A stretch of 64,000 nucleotides of DNA from CAVTHW01 sp963734625. GTDB lineage: Bacteria; Acidobacteriota; Terriglobia; Bryobacterales; Bryobacteraceae. Numbering within the stretch: position 1 is the stretch's first letter; each line of letters starts with the position of its first letter. The notes below the pieces were generated by a model. The model had not been told where the DNA came from. It was given only the letters and a program-made list of their open reading frames with translations, and did not search any database. The stretch is from contig CAVTHW010000020.1 in assembly GCA_963734625.1 (NCBI GenBank), positions 310,001-374,000 of the forward strand. The letters are read 5' to 3'. Both the position numbers and the translations under genes were made by a program. Of the stretch, positions 59,645-64,000 are shown one piece after another.

Positions 59645-60391
59645 GTGGACATTCCACGGATATTCAACATTACCGAAAGTGCTCATCGCATCCATAATCC
59701 ATTCACACCAGAAAAGGTCGCCACTCTCGGCGCGGCGTTGCGTTTGGAACCGGGGACCCGTGTGCTCGACCTCGGCAGCGGTTCGGGCGAGATGCTGTGT
59801 ACCTGGGCACGCGATTACGGAATCAGCGGCGCTGGTATCGATATGAGCCAGCTGTTCACCGAACAAGCGAAACTCCGCGCTAACGAACTAGGCGTCGCCG
59901 ATCGGGTCGAGTTCATCCACGGAGACGCTGCCGGCTACGTCCCCGACGAAAAGGTCGGTGTGGCAGCCTGTGTCGGCGCCACTTGGATCGGTGGGGGAGT
60001 CGTCGGCACCATCGAGCTCCTGGCTAAGAGTCTCCGCACGGGAGGGATCATCCTCATCGGCGAGCCATACTGGCTGCAATTGCCGCCGACAGAAGAGGTC
60101 GCCAAGGGATGCCGCGCCGGTTCCATCTCAGACTTTCTCTTGCTTCCAGAACTTCTCGCGTCTTTCGGCAACCTCGACTACGACGTCGTGGAAATGGTTC
60201 TGGCAGACCAAGACAGCTGGGACAGGTACGAGGCAGCCAAGTGGCTCACGATGCGCCGATGGCTCGAAACGAATCCCGACGATGACTTCGCGAAAGATGT
60301 TCGAGCCGAACTGACCTCGGCGCCCGAACGCTACGCCACATACACCCGTCAATACCTAGGCTGGGGTGTGTTCGCGCTAATGTCGCGGTGA
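59645..60391 (+). CDS. SAM-dependent methyltransferase
   Basis: A ~248-residue class I methyltransferase. SAM-binding motif I is VLDLGSGSGEM; then GIDMSQLFTEQAK and FIHGDAAGYV. I choose the GTG at 59645 (VDIPRIFNITESAHRIHNPF) since AAGGAG is 8 nt upstream and earlier residues belong to the GNAT fragment, although the frame is open from 59516 (a 291-residue fusion). Substrate unknown. Confidence 0.88.
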   Translation: MDIPRIFNITESAHRIHNPFTPEKVATLGAALRLEPGTRVLDLGSGSGEMLCTWARDYGISGAGIDMSQLFTEQAKLRANELGVADRVEFIHGDAAGYVPDEKVGVAACVGATWIGGGVVGTIELLAKSLRTGGIILIGEPYWLQLPPTEEVAKGCRAGSISDFLLLPELLASFGNLDYDVVEMVLADQDSWDRYEAAKWLTMRRWLETNPDDDFAKDVRAELTSAPERYATYTRQYLGWGVFALMSR

Positions 60392-60906
60392 TGTGAGACA
60401 ACTGCCACGCAACTACGGGTGCGGAGCTTCACTCGGTCACCAATACCGAGTTCGTCGTCTCCCCAAAACCGCGAAGGCCGTGTAGAATGCCACTCTTTAC
60501 GAATTCCCGCGCAGAGCCGAAATAGCGAACTTTGCAGGCCCATCGACGGCCGACGCAAGTCCCCGGTTTCCCGCGGGTAGTCGTCCAGCGTTTATCGATG
60601 GCTCCGATCAAGTTGCCGCCCATCCGGAAGACGAAATTCCGCGCCCGTCAGACCGGAGGAGAGCCTCATTGTTGAAGATCTCCATAGCAAATGAAGTGTT
60701 TCCCTACAGTGCTGAAACCACAAGAGATGAATCGTTCGCTCCCACTGTAAAATACTCTAAAACTACTTTAAGACCTGAATATAGTCTGTTATACTGTGAC
60801 TCTTTTCGGGCAGCTTGGGTTGTGCGGAAACGCAAGGGGCCCGGCGTGCGTCGGGCAATTGGGGAGCGGTAACCGCCGCGAACCGCGGCGCGAGTGAGGG
60901 GGCGCT
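60392..60906. other. Intergenic region without recognisable gene
   Basis: About 515 nt between the methyltransferase and the HdrD-like gene. Short open frames exist on both strands (e.g. 60669-60872 plus, 60429-60623 minus) but none has a family match or good codon pattern. The region is less GC-rich around 60660-60800, where a promoter candidate lies. Confidence 0.6.
60768..60795 (+). promoter_or_regulatory. Candidate sigma-70-type promoter for the second ETF cluster
   Basis: TTAAGA (60768-60773) and TATACT (60790-60795) are 16 nt apart in an AT-rich stretch, 112 nt before the HdrD-like gene. Both hexamers are near consensus. Single-site evidence only. Confidence 0.5.
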
Positions 60907-62115
60907 ATGGCGGCTCCAATGTCCGGCTTGGATGATTCCTGCCGGAAGATCTCCTTCGAGAACCTTTTTGAGTCTCCCGAGGAGAAGAAGATCCTCACCT
61001 GCATTCAATGCGGCGTCTGCGCCGGGACCTGTCCTTATGGCGAGGCCATGGACTACCCTCCGCGGCGCATCATTGGAATGCTGCGGGCAGGGCTTCTCGA
61101 GAAGGTCTTTCAGAGCGACAGCCTGCTCTATTGCGTGGCCTGCTATGCCTGCATGGCCAAGTGTCCGCGGGGCATCCGGCTCACCGACGTGCTGCTGCCC
61201 TTGATGAAGGAGCAGACCCTGATGCACATGCCGGAGCTGCCCGGCGAGCTCCAAAAGGCCCTCCAGAACACCCTGCGCTATGGCAACCCGATGGGCGAGT
61301 CGTCGCGCAAGCGGACGGCCTGGGTGAAGACTTCCCCGGTGCCGATCCGGATCCTGGCGGAGGACCCCCGGCCGGCCGACGTGCTTTGGTTCGTGGAATG
61401 TTATCCGTCCTACTATCCGCGCGGCCAGGATAATGCGCGGGCCACGGCCAAGATCTTCCACGCCCTGGGGATCGACTTCGCCATCCTCGGCAACGAAGAG
61501 AAGTGCGCCGGCGACTGCGGCCGCCTCACCTGGGAGCCGGGCTTGTTCGAGACTCTCATGGACTACAACATGGCGATTTTCCAGCGCTACCAGTTCAACC
61601 GCATCGTCACCTCCTGTCCTCATGCTTATAACGCATTCAAGATCCGCTACCCTAGCGTGGGCTTCGCCTATGAGGTGCATCCCACGACTCCCTATTTCGC
61701 CATGCAGCTCCCGCGCTTGAAACCGCTTCTCACGCGGAAGCTGAACTACACCGTGACCTACCACGATTCCTGCTGCCTGGGCAGGCAGAACGAGTTCTGC
61801 GAGGAGCCCCGCGAGCTGCTGCGGGCCATTCCGGGCGTGAAGGTCGTCGAGATGGCGCACAACGGCGTGAACTCCATCTGCTGCGGGGGCGGCGGCGGAG
61901 GGATGTGGCTGGACACTTTCTATAAGGCCAAGGGACTGGAGCGGCTCTCCGAGCGGCGCGTGAAGGAAGCGCTGGCCACGGGGGCCGATGTCCTGGCCGT
62001 TTCTTGCGACTACGAGGTCAGCCGTTTTGAAGACGCGCTGAAGGTTCTTGGCGGCGATAAGAAGATGATCGTCAGGGACATTTCCGAACTCCTGGCGGAA
62101 TCGATGGAGGGATGA
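60907..62115 (+). CDS. HdrD-like Fe-S protein with two 4Fe-4S motifs and two CCG domains
   Basis: A 402-residue protein: a pair of 4Fe-4S motifs (CIQCGVCAGTCPYG and CVACYACMAKCPRG, residues ~32-95), then two cysteine-rich domains (CAGDCGR... and a CCGGGGGG motif near residue 325). This is the architecture of heterodisulfide-reductase subunit D-like and glycolate-oxidase GlcF-like proteins. Linked to etfB and etfA (3-nt gap), it probably exchanges electrons with ETF. The start ATG 60907 has GAGGGGG upstream. Confidence 0.9.
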   Translation: MAAPMSGLDDSCRKISFENLFESPEEKKILTCIQCGVCAGTCPYGEAMDYPPRRIIGMLRAGLLEKVFQSDSLLYCVACYACMAKCPRGIRLTDVLLPLMKEQTLMHMPELPGELQKALQNTLRYGNPMGESSRKRTAWVKTSPVPIRILAEDPRPADVLWFVECYPSYYPRGQDNARATAKIFHALGIDFAILGNEEKCAGDCGRLTWEPGLFETLMDYNMAIFQRYQFNRIVTSCPHAYNAFKIRYPSVGFAYEVHPTTPYFAMQLPRLKPLLTRKLNYTVTYHDSCCLGRQNEFCEEPRELLRAIPGVKVVEMAHNGVNSICCGGGGGGMWLDTFYKAKGLERLSERRVKEALATGADVLAVSCDYEVSRFEDALKVLGGDKKMIVRDISELLAESMEG

Positions 62116-62118
62116 CGG

Positions 62119-62904
62119 ATGAATATACTCGTGCTCCTCAAAATGGTCCCCGACGTGGTGGAGGAGTTGGAAGTGGCTGCGGACGGCAAGTCGCTCGAGA
62201 CCGAGTACTTGCGGATGATCGTCAGCGAGTCCGACGACCATGCCCTGGAGGAAGCGCTGATCTTGAAAGAGCGCTACGGCGGCAAGGTGACGGCGATGGC
62301 GCTGGAGGCCCCGGAACTGGACGACACGCTCTTCAGCGCGCTGGCCAAGGGAGCGGACCGGGCGGTCAAGATCGTCGGCGCGGACGCCGGGCTGGGCACC
62401 AACGCTTCGGCCCGAATTCTCTCCGATGTCGTCCGGCTGGACGCCGATTGCGCGAACGCGGATCTGATTCTGGCGGGCACGCAGGCAATCGACGATCTGG
62501 ACGGATTGGTCGCGCCGCTGGTCTCCCATCATCTGGGGCTGCCCTTTGTCGGCATCGTAACCGAAGTCGCCTGCAATGAGGCGTCGAATACCGCCAAGGT
62601 CACCCGGGAGTTCCCCAATAGCGTGCGGGGCGAATTCGAGGTTCCCCTGCCCGCAGTGCTTGGAATCCAGGCCGCGCAGAAGCCCCCCCGCTATGTCCCG
62701 GTGGCGAAGGTCAGGGCCGTCATGAAATCCAGCCGTATCGAGACGCTTACCTCCGCTGCGCTGCAGAACAGCGGCGTTCCGCTGCTGGAGATCTCGCAAA
62801 TGGCGAAACCGGTGAGCACCGGGCACGCCGAGATGCTAAGCGGCTCGCCCGAGCAGATCGCCGGCAATCTGGCCAGAATCCTGGCTGAGAAGGGCCTGCT
62901 CTAG
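62119..62904 (+). CDS. etfB: Electron transfer flavoprotein beta subunit (second copy)
   Basis: A 261-residue EtfB: MNILVLLKMVPD, SDDHALEEALILKE, KGADRAVKIVG, ADLILAGTQAIDD and VAKVRAVMKSS. It diverges clearly from the first copy at 3090, so the two ETFs are paralogues with different partners. GGAGGGATGA precedes the start; only 3 nt separate it from the HdrD-like gene. Confidence 0.93.
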   Translation: MNILVLLKMVPDVVEELEVAADGKSLETEYLRMIVSESDDHALEEALILKERYGGKVTAMALEAPELDDTLFSALAKGADRAVKIVGADAGLGTNASARILSDVVRLDADCANADLILAGTQAIDDLDGLVAPLVSHHLGLPFVGIVTEVACNEASNTAKVTREFPNSVRGEFEVPLPAVLGIQAAQKPPRYVPVAKVRAVMKSSRIETLTSAALQNSGVPLLEISQMAKPVSTGHAEMLSGSPEQIAGNLARILAEKGLL

Positions 62905-62919
62905 GAGAGGGAGATAGAA

Positions 62920-63894
62920 ATGGCTGGAAATATTTGGGTATTGGTGGAGCATTGGCGCGGTCAGGTTTCCGAGATCAGCTATGAGCTGCTGGCCCTGGGC
63001 CGGGAGGTGGCCGACGGTCTCGGCGTGAAGCTGGAAGCCGTGCTGCTGGGGAGCCAGAACAAGGATCTGGCGGCGAGCCTCGGCAAGGCGGATCTGGTTC
63101 TCTACGCGGATCACGCCACGCTGGCCGAGCCGTCGCACGAGGCATATTCGGAGGCTCTGGTTCAGATGGTGACGGCCAATCAACCGCGCGCCATTCTCAT
63201 TCCATTGACCAACGTGACGCTAGGAGTAGGTACGTTCCTCGCGGCCCGCTTTGGCCTGCCCGGCGTCAACTTCTGCAAGAATCTGCGGGCGGCCAACGGA
63301 GGTATTGAGGCGGTCTGCACGGTCTACGGCGGGAAGATGGATGCCACCGTGCCGGTGAACTTTCAGCCGGCCGTGCTGGGGATCTGGCCCGGCGTGCGCC
63401 CGGCGGATCAAGGCAAAGCGGCCTCGGCTCCGCCCGTCCAGGAAACCGCCGTCAGCCTCCCCGATTCGACTCGGGTGAAGTTCTCGCGCTACATCGATCC
63501 GGAGCCCGGCGACGTGGACATCAAGCAACAGGATGTGCTCGTCGCGGTCGGCCGCGGCATCCAGAGCAAGGACAACGTGGAGCTGGCCGAGGAACTGGCC
63601 GGGGCGCTCGACGGCGCGGTCTGCGGTTCGCGTCCGGTGATCGATCAGGGCTGGCTGCCGCTTTCACGTCAGGTGGGCAAGTCGGGCGCCAGCGTCAAGT
63701 CCAAGCTGTACATCGCGGCGGGGATCAGCGGCGCGCCCGAGCATGCGGAGGGAATCCGAAACGCGGGGATCATTGTGGCGGTCAACACCGATCCGCAAGC
63801 GCCCATCTTCAACGTGGCGCACTACGGCGTGGTCGCCGACGCCCTCGATTTTCTTCCGGCGCTGACCCAGGCAGTGCGAGATAAGAAGGGATAA
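62920..63894 (+). CDS. etfA: Electron transfer flavoprotein alpha subunit (second copy)
   Basis: A 324-residue EtfA partner of the preceding EtfB. FAD domain hallmarks: VGRGIQSKDNVELAE, CGSRPVIDQGWLPLSRQVG, LYIAAGISGAPEHAEG and VNTDPQAPIFNVAHYGVVAD. Strong GGAGAGGGAG site before the ATG. Confidence 0.94.
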   Translation: MAGNIWVLVEHWRGQVSEISYELLALGREVADGLGVKLEAVLLGSQNKDLAASLGKADLVLYADHATLAEPSHEAYSEALVQMVTANQPRAILIPLTNVTLGVGTFLAARFGLPGVNFCKNLRAANGGIEAVCTVYGGKMDATVPVNFQPAVLGIWPGVRPADQGKAASAPPVQETAVSLPDSTRVKFSRYIDPEPGDVDIKQQDVLVAVGRGIQSKDNVELAEELAGALDGAVCGSRPVIDQGWLPLSRQVGKSGASVKSKLYIAAGISGAPEHAEGIRNAGIIVAVNTDPQAPIFNVAHYGVVADALDFLPALTQAVRDKKG

Positions 63895-63900
63895 TCTCGC

Positions 63901-64000
63901 ATGGACGATCCAACCCGACTGGTGTACCTGGGGATTCCTGGATACGTGTTGCTGTGGGTGTTGACCGCTGCGTCTTTCTTTCTGTTCGGAAGCCGCGTGG
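63901..64000 (+). CDS. Start of a membrane protein, probably the ETF-linked membrane Fe-S oxidoreductase (cut by the window edge)
   Basis: Only 33 codons are present: MDDPTRLVYLGIPGYVLLWV then a hydrophobic helix (LTAASFFLFGSRV). It lies 6 nt after etfA. ETF:menaquinone oxidoreductases begin with a NarI-like membrane domain, and the same kind of protein appears to end at the left edge of this window. The identification rests on this and is inference. Confidence 0.55.
   Translation, partial: MDDPTRLVYLGIPGYVLLWVLTAASFFLFGSRV

Noticed and set aside
60763..62826. 687-codon open frame on the minus strand
   Set aside because: It is antisense to the HdrD-like gene and etfB, both clear protein families; long antisense frames are expected at this GC content.

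Overview
The window looks like a chromosome segment of a GC-rich Acidobacteriota bacterium, probably Bryobacterales/'Solibacter'-like. This is inferred from gene content: several PknB-type Ser/Thr kinases fused to TPR or TolB/WD40-like sensor domains, a winged-helix/TPR membrane regulator, a tandem pair of acidobacterial-type VWFA-related secreted proteins, and short REP-like hairpin clusters. No rRNA, tRNA, CRISPR array or prophage was seen.

Layout. 1-6.9 kb: fatty-acid/acyl-CoA oxidation (tail of a CCG-domain Fe-S oxidoreductase, acyl-CoA dehydrogenase, acuI-type reductase, etfBA, two-domain FadB-like enzyme). 6.9-8.6 kb: a VapBC-like pair and a CDF metal exporter. 8.7-10.9 kb: tdh-kbl threonine catabolism. 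11-15.3 kb: a translationally coupled trio of a LmbE/PIG-L protein, a 34-residue membrane peptide and a sodium:solute symporter. 15.3-18.5 kb: tandem VWFA-protein duplication, both copies broken. 18.5-22.9 kb (minus): htrA, a peptidoglycan-binding-like protein, ald and glgC. 23-25.1 kb: M20 peptidase and a DMT exporter. 25.2-29.2 kb: argF-argG-argH-argR, with an ARG-box-like palindrome at its head and a long hairpin at its end.

29.2-49.5 kb is an accessory, rearranged zone. The 3' end of metY (about 270 bp) occurs five times: once in the intact metY at 48.2-49.5 kb and four times as detached tails (29.5, 32.1, 42.1 and 45.1 kb). Three tails are joined to the same roughly 400-bp non-coding block. 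In two cases that block lies just upstream of a Ser/Thr kinase-TPR gene, and truncated kinase N-termini ending near the glycine-rich loop sit at the junctions. This array is the most unusual structure in the window. Many other genes here (kinase A, a beta-barrel protein, the winged-helix/TPR gene) carry multiple frameshifts.

49.5-60.4 kb holds an adenosine-specific-kinase family protein, a CorA-like protein with a large N-terminal domain, small secreted proteins, a kinase/TolB-propeller sensor, an IS66-like relic with a 33-bp palindrome, a membrane protein with two CxxC pairs, a VOC protein and a methyltransferase preceded in frame by a GNAT fragment. 60.9-64 kb is a second electron-transfer cluster (HdrD-like Fe-S protein, etfB, etfA, start of a membrane protein). 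Both ends of the window therefore point to ETF-linked electron transfer from acyl-CoA oxidation into the membrane.

Several conserved genes (acyl-CoA dehydrogenase, LmbE, glgC, ald) have single-base frameshifts whose repair restores full-length proteins. Those may be consensus errors, so I call them genes; the heavily broken ones are called pseudogenes.
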